Below are positions 15,554 through 23,128 of a stretch of 31,405 bases of DNA, piece by piece. The translations under genes and the position numbers were made by a program. The notes beneath the pieces are model-generated. The model was not told the DNA's origin and ran no database searches. It was given only the letters and a program-made list of their open reading frames with translations. The DNA is taken from positions 1-31,405 of the forward strand of contig CAJUJR010000029.1 in the NCBI GenBank assembly GCA_910586605.1. The letters run 5' to 3'. The stretch comes from an uncultured Lachnospiraceae bacterium. GTDB lineage: Bacteria > Bacillota > Clostridia > Lachnospirales > Lachnospiraceae. Every line of letters starts with the position of its first letter. Position 1 is the stretch's first letter.

Positions 15554-15949
15554 TTACTCAATTACTACGCCGTCAATCCTGTCTTTCTTCTGCTTTAACA
15601 CCAGGACGAACTCACCGTCTGTCTTTGTAAACTCTTCCTGATAGGAAACTACAAAAGCATGGGAAAATTCATATTTCCTTGGTGCTGTTGCATGCTGGTA
15701 CTCTACTGTTACCTTTTTGTATGCATCTGCGCTCTCTGGCTTTACCAGTGCCCATACTGCCATACTTTTTGCAGCGTCACGCATGAACAGTTTGTCCGCA
15801 TCGAAAGAAACCTTCCCACGGATAACAAGCTCTGCTTCAATGTCAGAAGACCTTGCAAAAGAATCCTCTGGAATTTTTGAACTGAAAGAAACATCAATAA
15901 TCTCTTCGCTCAGTTCCGTTACGTCGGCAATTACGATTTTGTATGCCAT
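15554..15949 (-). CDS. Hcp-like tube protein candidate
   Basis: A 131-aa protein from ATG at 15949; AGGAGG lies seven bases upstream, whereas earlier ATGs overlap that site. It begins MAYKIVIADVTELSEEIIDV and is nearly all alternating beta strands (SDIEAELVIRGKVSFDADKL; KVTVEYQHATAPRKYEFSHA; GEFVLVLKQKKDRIDGVVI) with one short helix around RDAAKSMAVWALV. Length, strand density and a late amphipathic strand pair fit the Hcp/gp19 tube fold, in which hexameric rings stack into the inner tube. It lies directly after the sheath candidate, as in phage tails and type VI loci. I infer the function from size, fold pattern and place; there is no signature motif. Confidence 0.62.
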   Translation of the reverse strand: MAYKIVIADVTELSEEIIDVSFSSKIPEDSFARSSDIEAELVIRGKVSFDADKLFMRDAAKSMAVWALVKPESADAYKKVTVEYQHATAPRKYEFSHAFVVSYQEEFTKTDGEFVLVLKQKKDRIDGVVIE

Positions 15950-15977
15950 GTACATTCCTCCTAACATTTTTACTGGT

Positions 15978-15993
15978 GCAGTTTAAAAACTGC
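15978..15993. other. Short palindrome ahead of the tube gene
   Basis: GCAGTTT-AA-AAACTGC forms a perfect 7-bp stem in the gap between the sheath and tube genes, a few bases before the tube ribosome site. Possible RNA processing or stabilising element. Confidence 0.4.
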
Positions 15994-16057
15994 TCTGCCT
16001 CAGGTTACTATATAGATAACAGATAAAAGATTTCCTCTGTTAACCATACACAATGCT

Positions 16058-18352
16058 TTAATCAGTATTAATCTGGAGTTCCATATTTTCAGAAACACCC
16101 GCAAAATTAATCTCAATATTATAGGTGGTATCATTGCAGTCACCTTTTTCAATCCCATCCCCTTCGCGGAGTATTGAATTTACATAATTTGGCGAAAGCT
16201 GCCACTCTTTTACCTTACCACCAGATTCAAAAATCCTGTCAATCCTGTCTTTTTTATAATCGCTTGTCAGCGCCCCAATCATACGGTAAAGATAAGTACG
16301 TGTTGTTTCGCGGAATATACTTTCAAATCCGCCATTTTTACTTTCATTCATACAGCGGGATTTATATACAGTAATCAGGTTAATGGAATTACCATTTAAC
16401 TGATTTTTATCCGATGAAAAAACAAACCCATATTTATGTTCATTAATAATATTTTTTGTATCTGCTGTATAACCTGCAATCTCTTTTGGCATCGTTGTCG
16501 TAACGTAAAGTGCATTATCCCCCGCTTCAATATCAAAACGCACGCCAGGATATTCTTTTTTTATCTTCCCGCCAAACCTTGCTGTTAAAAAGTTCGGGCA
16601 CTGGTACGCTGCCACAATTCCCGCAGCCACATAAGCAGCCCCAATATATACGCCATAGATCCAAAATTTCATAAAATCATCGCGATCCGTAGAAAATTCC
16701 AGTTTTCCGTCTTCCCTGCGGATTGCCTTAGAACCAAGTACCACACGGGATTTATCACTTGGGATTACCGTAAAATTCGGCAGGCACGGAACTGCATAAC
16801 GGCTATAATCTGAATTTTCCAATTCCTGCGTATTTTCCATATACTGATCCATTCCATGTGTGGAAAGCTTTAAAAATGTCGTGTCTTCGCTTGCCTCAAA
16901 TGAAAAGAATACCTGAATCCTATAATCTTTGATTTCATCCAGCAAAAATTGCAAATCTGAAATCGGCGTCGGCATAATCGAAACCCCAGTATAAATATCC
17001 CCAGTATAGCCAAACTGCCGCATTGTATCTTCATCCAAATCCATTTCCCTGTCATCGGAATACTCAATATTTGGAACAATCCCAAACCAAACCGTGTTAC
17101 TATAATCTGATTTGTTATTGACAGTTTCCAGATATTTTTTCAGGTTCTCCAGGTTCTTTTCTTCTAAAATCTCTGACATATCTGCATTTACAATCAAAAG
17201 GGACGGGCGCATCATTGGGCTTTTTGGCTGGTATTGGTCAAAAAAAGCCTTGACACTTAGTATTTTTTCAATCAAAAGCTTTGCCGTCCTAATAAAAGAC
17301 TTCTGCCATAGCGTATTAATCGCGGAATATTTATTGTAAAGCTCTACCTTATCACTAATGTCCATCGCCATTAGCTTATCTGGCATTTTATCAGTAAATG
17401 CTGCAACAATTAATTCTTTTGACAACGAAGCCGAAGAAGATTCCGGATCATATTCCTGCCCTACAGATTCATAAAGCGTCTGCATGCTTTCGTTATACTG
17501 TTCTTCAATCACAGAAATTGACAAATCTTTATAGCTGATGACTTCCTTTTTTGGGGCGGCCGTTACTGCTACTTCCCCTTTTGATGTATTGGCAAGTTCT
17601 GTGCTCTCTTCTTTTGCTGCGCTGCCCTTATCTGTCAAAAGGGCTGCCGGCTGGTCAGATACCTCAAGGGCAATAATCTCTGCATCTTCGATTACGGGGA
17701 GAGCTGGGTTAAATTCTGTAATCCCTTTTTCAGATGCCCTCACAGCCGTATCTAAATTATCCTTAATCATCCCCAGCATCAGCGTAAGCTGGGAAGCAGT
17801 TTCATTATAGTATTTCTTAGTCTTGTCCAGCTTGGACTTTAGTTTCAAGACAGCATCTTGTTTGGAAGGGGAATCGCTTTCAAACTCTGCATTTTTATTT
17901 TCCAGATAAGCAATATCCTTTTTCAGCTTCTTAATTTCTTTTAACGTTTTATGTGGGGCAAGCATCTCTGTCACCTTTTCATAGTTAAAAGAAGCATTCG
18001 TTGCCCCTGACGCTTTTTTATTGTCCATAATTGAAATGAACATCTTCAAAAACGTATTATTACGGTCAATTACAATTTTTTTCACCAGCGGCTCCGGTAT
18101 TCCGGCAGGCTTTGTCAGCTCATATACCATGCCGCGTTCCTGGTCAAAATAACTGTAAATTGTTGGCTGGAATTTCTTTAAAAATTCATCAAAATTATTC
18201 ACTAAAAGGGCATTGTTGATTTCCGCCACTTTTTCATCTGTCAGGCTTTTGGAATTTTCATCCACATCTGACATAATATTAAACATATTAAAGACTTCCG
18301 GGTTTACAACGTCGAACAAAATCGTCCGATTTGTCTGCTCAATTATTCCCAT
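16058..18352 (-). CDS. 764-aa sheath protein candidate, first gene of the operon
   Basis: A large soluble protein. Residues about 1-230 are helical, with a charged coiled coil near 138-190 (LKEIKKLKKDIAYLENKNAE). Residues 230-275 are an A/E/S/T-rich linker. The C-terminal 480 residues alternate strands and helices: SPMMRPSLLIVNADMSEIL, TVWFGIVPNIEY, FWIYGVYIGAAYVAAGIVAA, NGNSINLITVYKSRCM, FRETTRTYLYRMIGAL, and last strand YNIEINFAGVSENMELQIN. That end (glycine-rich helix, strand, then R-x-x-x-Y-x-x-R-x-I helix and a final strand) is laid out like the inner domains of tail sheaths (TssC, gp18). It is the leading gene, just before the tube gene. A fused or enlarged sheath without a TssB partner is my inference; no database family is certain. 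ATG at 18352 follows GGAGGG. Confidence 0.55.
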   Translation of the reverse strand: MGIIEQTNRTILFDVVNPEVFNMFNIMSDVDENSKSLTDEKVAEINNALLVNNFDEFLKKFQPTIYSYFDQERGMVYELTKPAGIPEPLVKKIVIDRNNTFLKMFISIMDNKKASGATNASFNYEKVTEMLAPHKTLKEIKKLKKDIAYLENKNAEFESDSPSKQDAVLKLKSKLDKTKKYYNETASQLTLMLGMIKDNLDTAVRASEKGITEFNPALPVIEDAEIIALEVSDQPAALLTDKGSAAKEESTELANTSKGEVAVTAAPKKEVISYKDLSISVIEEQYNESMQTLYESVGQEYDPESSSASLSKELIVAAFTDKMPDKLMAMDISDKVELYNKYSAINTLWQKSFIRTAKLLIEKILSVKAFFDQYQPKSPMMRPSLLIVNADMSEILEEKNLENLKKYLETVNNKSDYSNTVWFGIVPNIEYSDDREMDLDEDTMRQFGYTGDIYTGVSIMPTPISDLQFLLDEIKDYRIQVFFSFEASEDTTFLKLSTHGMDQYMENTQELENSDYSRYAVPCLPNFTVIPSDKSRVVLGSKAIRREDGKLEFSTDRDDFMKFWIYGVYIGAAYVAAGIVAAYQCPNFLTARFGGKIKKEYPGVRFDIEAGDNALYVTTTMPKEIAGYTADTKNIINEHKYGFVFSSDKNQLNGNSINLITVYKSRCMNESKNGGFESIFRETTRTYLYRMIGALTSDYKKDRIDRIFESGGKVKEWQLSPNYVNSILREGDGIEKGDCNDTTYNIEINFAGVSENMELQINTD

Positions 18353-18439
18353 ATGGTTCCCTCCGACTTAGGAACAGTAAAGTTCCATATACAAAATCTC
18401 TCTGATAACAACTACATATAACTATATTTTCTTTCCATA

Positions 18440-18468
18440 ATTATAATAATTCCAGTCAGTGATTTGAA
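18440..18468 (-). promoter_or_regulatory. Promoter of the injection-system operon
   Basis: On the minus strand TTCAAA (18463-18468) and TATAAT (18440-18445) are 17 bp apart, giving a start near 18433 and an 80-base leader. The weak -35 box suggests dependence on an activator, and GACA repeats lie just upstream. Confidence 0.5.
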
Positions 18469-18490
18469 GAAACCATACCCTGTTTTAACC

Positions 18491-18524
18491 GACAAACTTC
18501 GACATATTACGACACAATTTGACA
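18491..18524. promoter_or_regulatory. Four GACA direct repeats with exact 10-bp spacing
   Basis: GACA begins at 18491, 18501, 18511 and 18521 (TGTC on the minus strand), so the repeats lie on one face of the helix. They are about -59 to -92 from the operon start and about -46 to -79 from the possible plus-strand start. This is the usual placement of a direct-repeat activator site and could serve both divergent promoters. The binding protein is unknown. Confidence 0.6.
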
Positions 18525-18557
18525 CTTTTTCTGCTTTTTCCCTGTTGTATTTTGCAC

Positions 18558-18563
18558 TATAAT
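18558..18563 (+). promoter_or_regulatory. Possible -10 box for the pentapeptide-repeat gene
   Basis: A perfect TATAAT lacks a good -35 at 17 bp (only TTTTTC), which suits an activated promoter fed by the GACA repeats ending 11 bp upstream of that position. Confidence 0.4.
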
Positions 18564-18584
18564 GTATTGTAAAAGAATTCGATA

Positions 18585-18745
18585 TATTACTCCGGCGGTT
18601 AAATGTCGATGAATTTTACGTAGAATAAATTTTCATCTGCAAGGCGGAAGAATGAGTTGTAGCGAGTGCTACAACGATTGATAACAACGCGGCAGATGGA
18701 AATTTAAGCAAGTAAAAACGTCGATATTTAACCGCCGGAGTAATA
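18585..18745. repeat. 161-bp nested palindromic element
   Basis: The outer arms begin TATTACTCCGGCGGTTAAAT and pair over about 30 nt with few mismatches. A second pair (TTTTCATCTGC with GCAGATGGAAA) and an inner hairpin (GTTGTAGC-gagt-GCTACAAC) are nested within. It ends three bases before the start codon of the next gene, so it forms the whole leader. The nested form and GC-rich ends are typical of a non-coding mobile or REP-like element; the alternative is a long structured leader. Confidence 0.7.
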
Positions 18746-18748
18746 ATA

Positions 18749-19903
18749 ATGGTTGGTTCACCAAATGCCAACAAGAAAATACAAAGGGGATATAGAAAGA
18801 TGGTTGAACGGTTTGAAAAATATGCTGTCCAGTTAAGGGAACAAAAGTTATTTGAAATGGAAAAAATTTACCAGGAACAATTTACAAGCTTTATCCCTCT
18901 TTTCCAAAAACATTTTAATACAACCTGTGAAAACATCATAAAGTTACAGCAAGCCAAAGAATTAGAGGAAATCTCCTACCTGGAATATACCCTTCTTTAC
19001 AGCAACCTACTCACAAAAAAAGAAACTGCGGAGGTGCGCGTTTATAATAACAGATGGTATCTTGACAGCAGGCAGCACATCGTTGGGCATTTTGATTTTT
19101 CTGCGTTATTCACAAAATACCATGAACTTTCAGAAGAACTCATGGCTTACAGAAAGCAATTTGCTGGTGAAGTCAGCGCACAAGAAGTAAAGGCATTCCT
19201 GCTTTCCTGTGCAGGCTCCTTTTACAGTTATATTATCTCTGCCTTCCGTTTCTCCATCCTTCCTTGTATTGGTACAGAGCCATTCCTTACTGTACGCAGG
19301 GCAGAACGGTTTGAAATAAACGTAGGGGAATATATGTCATACACCGAGGCAATCTATAAAGAAAACAGGCAGCGCAATTCAGAAGAATCCCTTCTCTGGT
19401 TTTCCCAGAGGCAAGAATATGAATATGCATTTGAAGATTTTACGAAACTTGATTTTTCAGGAGCTGACCTTTCAGAAATTGATTTAAGATACTCAGATTT
19501 ACGTTATGCAAAACTAATTGGAACTGATTTCCAAGACTCCATGCTTTTCGGAACAAGGTTCTGCCATGCCGACCTAACGGACGCCGACTTGCGCTATTGC
19601 ATGATACATGAAGCAGATTTTACTGAGGCAAACCTTACAAATGCAAAATTTATTGCCACGGAAGCTTTTGCCGGGGTACCAGACCATATAAAATGGAAAA
19701 TTACCGGCTACCAGCCAGTCCGGTTTTGCAATGCCAACCTGACTGGTGCAGATTTCCGCAGGACCCAAATCCGGGATGCAGACTTTACCGGTGCAGTAAT
19801 GGATAACGCAATTTTTTTAGAACCACAATTACTATATTTTAAACTTTCAGAAAAACAACGGCAATCCATCCAAATTGCCGGCTCAAAAAGCATACAGAAA
19901 TGA
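18749..19903 (+). CDS. Pentapeptide-repeat protein with helical N-terminal domain
   Basis: A 384-aa soluble protein. Residues about 15-225 are helical and unrecognised (YLEYTLLYSNLLTKKETAEV; FLLSCAGSFYSYIISAFRFS). Residues about 230-370 are pentapeptide repeats of the A(D/N)LXX type (DFSGADLSEIDLRYSDLRYA; ADLTDADLRYCMIHEADFTE; CNANLTGADFRRTQIRDADF), which build a right-handed square beta-helix used for protein binding. Pentapeptide-repeat proteins accompany type VI spike/effector clusters in other bacteria, so a loading or adaptor role is possible. It is transcribed divergently from the injection system across a shared regulatory region. The start at 18749 has GGAG eight bases upstream, but this lies in the palindrome; ATG at 18800, after AAAGGGG, is a fair alternative. 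Confidence 0.78.
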   Translation: MVGSPNANKKIQRGYRKMVERFEKYAVQLREQKLFEMEKIYQEQFTSFIPLFQKHFNTTCENIIKLQQAKELEEISYLEYTLLYSNLLTKKETAEVRVYNNRWYLDSRQHIVGHFDFSALFTKYHELSEELMAYRKQFAGEVSAQEVKAFLLSCAGSFYSYIISAFRFSILPCIGTEPFLTVRRAERFEINVGEYMSYTEAIYKENRQRNSEESLLWFSQRQEYEYAFEDFTKLDFSGADLSEIDLRYSDLRYAKLIGTDFQDSMLFGTRFCHADLTDADLRYCMIHEADFTEANLTNAKFIATEAFAGVPDHIKWKITGYQPVRFCNANLTGADFRRTQIRDADFTGAVMDNAIFLEPQLLYFKLSEKQRQSIQIAGSKSIQK

Positions 19904-19914
19904 GGGATATAAAC

Positions 19915-20379
19915 ATGGACTATTTTTTACTCAGGCAATCTGGCACCATTCAAGTTCCACAGGAGAAAAACCGACAGGCAGGGAAGCCTTCCATCCGTAT
20001 TATGGAAGATATCTCCTCCCTAGATAAATTTGACTACCTTTCTGCTGAAGCCCTTGTCAGCGACAGAATGAAACTTCTTCTGGAACAATACCTCCTAGAA
20101 CAGGAATGGCAGCCCTGTGCCTTTGTAGATCCACAAAAAAAGGCAGAGAAAACCTTCTGGTTCCTTCCACCCCTTTCTTATCAGCCAGAACAAGTTACCT
20201 ATGCCTCCAATGGCTTGCCTTGTGCTGTATTTGTCAAAGAAGAAGATTTTGCAAAAAAATCACCTGGCATCTTTTGCTTGAAAAACCCTAAAGGAAGCCC
20301 CTTTGTCATTGTCCACCTGTCCGTTGCAGAAAGCATCCTAAGACGCGGTTACTGTGGTTTGGAGCTACAGCGTATTTAA
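19915..20379 (+). CDS. Small partner protein of the pentapeptide gene, Imm11/DUF1629-like at best
   Basis: A 154-aa soluble protein from ATG at 19915 (AGGG nine bases upstream); the ATG at 19900 overlapping the preceding stop has no ribosome site. It has two segments: SAEALVSDRMKLLLEQYLLE near the middle, and FCLKNPKGSPFVIVHLSVAE, then ILRRGYCGLEL at the end. The S-x-R-x-K-x-L-L-E pattern recalls the DUF1629/Imm11 family seen in immunity and effector loci, but the match is weak. Close coupling to the pentapeptide gene suggests the two act together. Function unknown. Confidence 0.65.
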   Translation: MDYFLLRQSGTIQVPQEKNRQAGKPSIRIMEDISSLDKFDYLSAEALVSDRMKLLLEQYLLEQEWQPCAFVDPQKKAEKTFWFLPPLSYQPEQVTYASNGLPCAVFVKEEDFAKKSPGIFCLKNPKGSPFVIVHLSVAESILRRGYCGLELQRI

Positions 20380-20452
20380 AGATACTATTGCATTATTATA
20401 AATTGTGAAACAGCTCTAGATGCAGCCAATCCAAAGCGGTGTAACTTGATGT

Positions 20453-20505
20453 GGGAAATATAGGATAACACATTTCCCCATTAAGAAAACCATTATAAAA
20501 TGGGG
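20453..20505. other. Two mutually exclusive hairpins in the gap after the partner gene
   Basis: GGGAAAT (20453-20459) pairs with ATTTCCC (20472-20478), and the overlapping CCCCATT (20476-20482) pairs with AATGGGG (20499-20505). Only one stem can form at a time. No other gene is seen in 20380-20548. Confidence 0.4.
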
Positions 20506-20530
20506 CATTCCCAAAGAAAATCCAGATAAC

Positions 20531-20558
20531 GAACGGTAAAAAATAACTTTACCGTCCC
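20531..20558. terminator. Hairpin over the end of the methyltransferase gene
   Basis: ACGGTAAA (20533-20540) pairs with TTTACCGT (20548-20555) across the methyltransferase stop codon. On the minus strand the loop is T-rich. Probable terminator, possibly bidirectional. Confidence 0.5.
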
Positions 20559-21202
20559 CTATCCCCTTCCACACAAATCCAGTCCTCCCCTTCCTTTGTA
20601 TGGATGCGTACACCAGAAAAACCAGCCTGTTCAAACATCTCCTGGAACTCCTCTGGCGTCGGGTTCAACAAATGGTATCTGGCTACATTTTCCACTGCCT
20701 CCTGCCCCAAACCTTCTTTCTGGTAAATCTCTGCAACCAGCAAAAATGTGCCACCTTCTTTTAATACACGGAATACCTCTTTTAAGCTTTCCAATGGATT
20801 TGGCCAAAAATAAAAACTTTCCACTGTAATGATTTTATCAAATGCACCATCCTGAAACGGCAGGTTTTCAACGGATGCTTCCAAAACTTCCATTTTGCCA
20901 TTTTGGATATCTATTTTATTTAGCTCCTGTGTCAGGCTTACAGATACTTTGGAATAATCCACCCCAGTCAAATGCCCAGTCTTTATATAACCTGACATCC
21001 GTTTCAGCGTTGCTCCCCCGCCACATCCAATATCTAAAACCTGGTTGTCTTCCTGGAATGTAAGGAATCCAAGCGCCCAGCCTGTCACTGCATAATGGCT
21101 TTCATTCATACGTTGGAGCATCTGTACGCCTTCTTCCCCCTGCGGTTTCCCTGGGTTGCCTTTTTTTGTAATTTCTTGCTGTATTTCTTTTTCTTCCTTC
21201 AT
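20549..21202 (-). CDS. Class I SAM-dependent methyltransferase
   Basis: A 217-aa cytoplasmic methyltransferase of the Methyltransf_11 type. Motif I is VLDIGCGGGATL, motif II carries GVDYSKVSV, followed by VENLPFQDGAFDKIITVESF and the motif-III-like LKEGGTFLLVAEIY. The C-terminal segment NPTPEEFQEMFEQAGFSGV is typical of small-molecule methyltransferases. The acceptor is unknown. It starts at ATG 21202 with AAGGTGG upstream; the longer frame to 21238 lacks a ribosome site. It lies downstream of pyrD with a gap of about 80 bp and may be its own unit or the tail of that operon. Confidence 0.85.
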   Translation of the reverse strand: MKEEKEIQQEITKKGNPGKPQGEEGVQMLQRMNESHYAVTGWALGFLTFQEDNQVLDIGCGGGATLKRMSGYIKTGHLTGVDYSKVSVSLTQELNKIDIQNGKMEVLEASVENLPFQDGAFDKIITVESFYFWPNPLESLKEVFRVLKEGGTFLLVAEIYQKEGLGQEAVENVARYHLLNPTPEEFQEMFEQAGFSGVRIHTKEGEDWICVEGDRGR

Positions 21203-21285
21203 TTCTGACCACCTTCTTTCCAAAACTATAAAACCCATACATTCTCAGAGACATTAAACTGCTATTTTATTATTTCCATTCACGG

Positions 21286-22188
21286 CTATTTTACACAGCC
21301 AATCAGTTCCCGTATATCTGTTACTTTATTTTGTTCCATAAAATCTGTAATCCCTTGTATAATGTCTGTTGTAGCAGTTGGGTTATGAAAATTTGCTGTC
21401 CCAACTGCAACCATCGTCGCGCCTGCCATGATAAACTCTAACGCATCCTCTGCCGTACAGATGCCGCCCATACCAAGTATTGGGATTTTAACAGCATTTG
21501 CCACCTGATATACCATGCGCACTGCCACCGGTTTTACTGACGGGCCTGACATGCCGCCAGTTTTATTTGCTAGTGCAAATGTCCTCTTGTGGATATCAAT
21601 TTTCATCCCTGTCAGGGTATTAATCAGGGAAACGGCATCCGCGCCGCCTGCTTCTGCTGCCTTGGCTACTTCCCCAATATCTGTAACATTTGGGCTCAGC
21701 TTCATAATAACAGGCTGCTTTGCACTCTGCTTAATTTCATCTGTAATCTTTTCTACAAACTTTGGGTCCTGCCCAAATGCAATGCCGCCTGCCTTTACAT
21801 TTGGACAGGATATATTAATTTCCAGCAAATCAACTGGTTCGGCTGCAAGCCTTTTTACCACCTCAACGTACTCTTCTGTCGTCCTTCCACAGATATTTAC
21901 AATAATCCTCGTATCATATTTTTTCAGAAAAGGGATATCCCTTTTTACAAATACGTCTGCTCCTGGATTCTGCAAGCCAATTGCATTCAGCATCCCCCCA
22001 TATGTTTCACAAATTCTTGGCGTCGGATTTCCCTCCCAAGGAACACTTGAAACACCCTTTGTTGTCACAGCCCCAAGCTTGCTTAAGTCAACAAATTCAC
22101 TGTATTCTGCGCCGGAGCCAAAGGTTCCAGAAGCCGTTGTAACCGGATTTTTCATAGTAACTCCGGCAAAATTAACCGAAAGGTCCAT
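21286..22188 (-). CDS. pyrD: Dihydroorotate dehydrogenase, class 1B catalytic subunit
   Basis: A 300-aa FMN enzyme that oxidises dihydroorotate to orotate in pyrimidine synthesis. Key blocks: NPVTTASGTFGSG near the N-terminus, EINISCPNVKAGGIAFGQDP (catalytic cysteine in SCPN), IMKLSPNVTDI, and IPILGMGGICTAEDALEFIM plus VAVGTAN for phosphate binding. Adjacency to pyrK and the sequence make it the NAD-dependent class 1B form, which works as a heterotetramer with PyrK. ATG at 22188 has AGGAG eight bases upstream and starts at MDLSVNFAGV; the longer reading from 22239 lacks a site. Last pyr gene of the cluster. Confidence 0.95.
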   Translation of the reverse strand: MDLSVNFAGVTMKNPVTTASGTFGSGAEYSEFVDLSKLGAVTTKGVSSVPWEGNPTPRICETYGGMLNAIGLQNPGADVFVKRDIPFLKKYDTRIIVNICGRTTEEYVEVVKRLAAEPVDLLEINISCPNVKAGGIAFGQDPKFVEKITDEIKQSAKQPVIMKLSPNVTDIGEVAKAAEAGGADAVSLINTLTGMKIDIHKRTFALANKTGGMSGPSVKPVAVRMVYQVANAVKIPILGMGGICTAEDALEFIMAGATMVAVGTANFHNPTATTDIIQGITDFMEQNKVTDIRELIGCVK

Positions 22189-22277
22189 GCTTTTTTCTCC
22201 TTCCATCACTATCTGCTGCTTTACAGTGTTACTATTCATGGCCGTTCTTTGTTCAGAAATTGGCCGCGAATAATAAC

Positions 22278-23063
22278 TTAAAGTTCAATTTCCTGTGCGT
22301 CAAACACTGGCCCATCTTTGCAGACACGCTTATTCTTTACATTGCTGTGCCCATCAATCTCCTTCGACCGGCATACACAGCCAAGGCAGGCTCCAATTCC
22401 ACATGCCATCCTCTCTTCCATCGAAACCTGCGCAGCAATCTTATTTTCTGCCGCATATGCCTTTACGCCGCGCAGCATCGGCAATGGGCCGCAAGCATAG
22501 ATGACATCTGCTGCCAGATGGTTTTCTATAACTGCATCAATTACCGTCCCCTTTGTCCCTGCGCTGCCGTCATCTGTTGCAATATAAAGGTTGCCATATG
22601 GTTCAAATTCTTCTTTTAAAAACAGGTTGTTGTCACGGTAACCAAGGACTATGCTGACTTCTCCTTTCAGGGACTTTGCCAGGGCAAGCATTGGTGGAAT
22701 CCCTATTCCACCGCCAATTAAAATACTCTTTCCCTCTCTCTTGGAAAAACCATTTCCAAGCGGGCCGACAACCTCTATGATATCCCCTGCCTTTTTCTTT
22801 GAAAATTCCTCCGTCCCTTTTCCAGCAACACGGTATACAACACGGAGCAGCCTCTCTTCCCTGTCAATTTCACAAATGCTGATAGGCCGTGGAAGCAGCA
22901 TGCTTCCATCCTGGCTATACATGGAAATAAACTGTCCTGGAACTGCTGATGCTGCCACATCCCCTGTTTCAGGAAACTCAAGCCACATACTGTAAATCCC
23001 TTCTGATAGCATCACTTGGTTTGTTATGATTGCTGTGCCCTTCTTTTTTTCTCTATCCGCCAT
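22278..23063 (-). CDS. pyrK: Dihydroorotate dehydrogenase electron-transfer subunit
   Basis: A 261-aa flavo-iron-sulfur protein passing electrons from PyrD to NAD+. The FAD site is MLLPRPISICEID, the nucleotide-binding loop ILIGGGIGIPPMLALAKSL, and the 2Fe-2S cluster cysteines lie in MACGIGACLGCVC with a fourth in RVCKDGPVF. Length is normal for the family. The gene lies directly upstream of pyrD in transcription order, 89 bp from the preferred pyrD start, as in many Firmicutes. Confidence 0.95.
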   Translation of the reverse strand: MADREKKKGTAIITNQVMLSEGIYSMWLEFPETGDVAASAVPGQFISMYSQDGSMLLPRPISICEIDREERLLRVVYRVAGKGTEEFSKKKAGDIIEVVGPLGNGFSKREGKSILIGGGIGIPPMLALAKSLKGEVSIVLGYRDNNLFLKEEFEPYGNLYIATDDGSAGTKGTVIDAVIENHLAADVIYACGPLPMLRGVKAYAAENKIAAQVSMEERMACGIGACLGCVCRSKEIDGHSNVKNKRVCKDGPVFDAQEIEL

Positions 23064-23080
23064 ATCTTTGCTCCATTCCT

Positions 23081-23126
23081 AGGAACTGCCAATACTTAAC
23101 ATAACGTTAATTTATTGAAAGTTCCT
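23081..23126. repeat. AGGAACT hairpin between pyrF and pyrK
   Basis: AGGAACT (23081-23087) pairs with AGTTCCT (23120-23126), with an inner TTAAC/GTTAA stem. It fills the pyrF-pyrK gap and shares its ends with the repeat at 15375-15430. Confidence 0.5.
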
Positions 23127-23128
23127 TA

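Noticed and set aside
18491..18524. CRISPR-like array
   Set aside because: The units are 10 bp in total with a four-base core; there are no long repeats, spacers or cas genes.
18519..18563. TTGACA and TATAAT taken together as one plus-strand promoter
   Set aside because: The spacer would be 33 bp, far too long; the TTGACA is part of the GACA repeat array.
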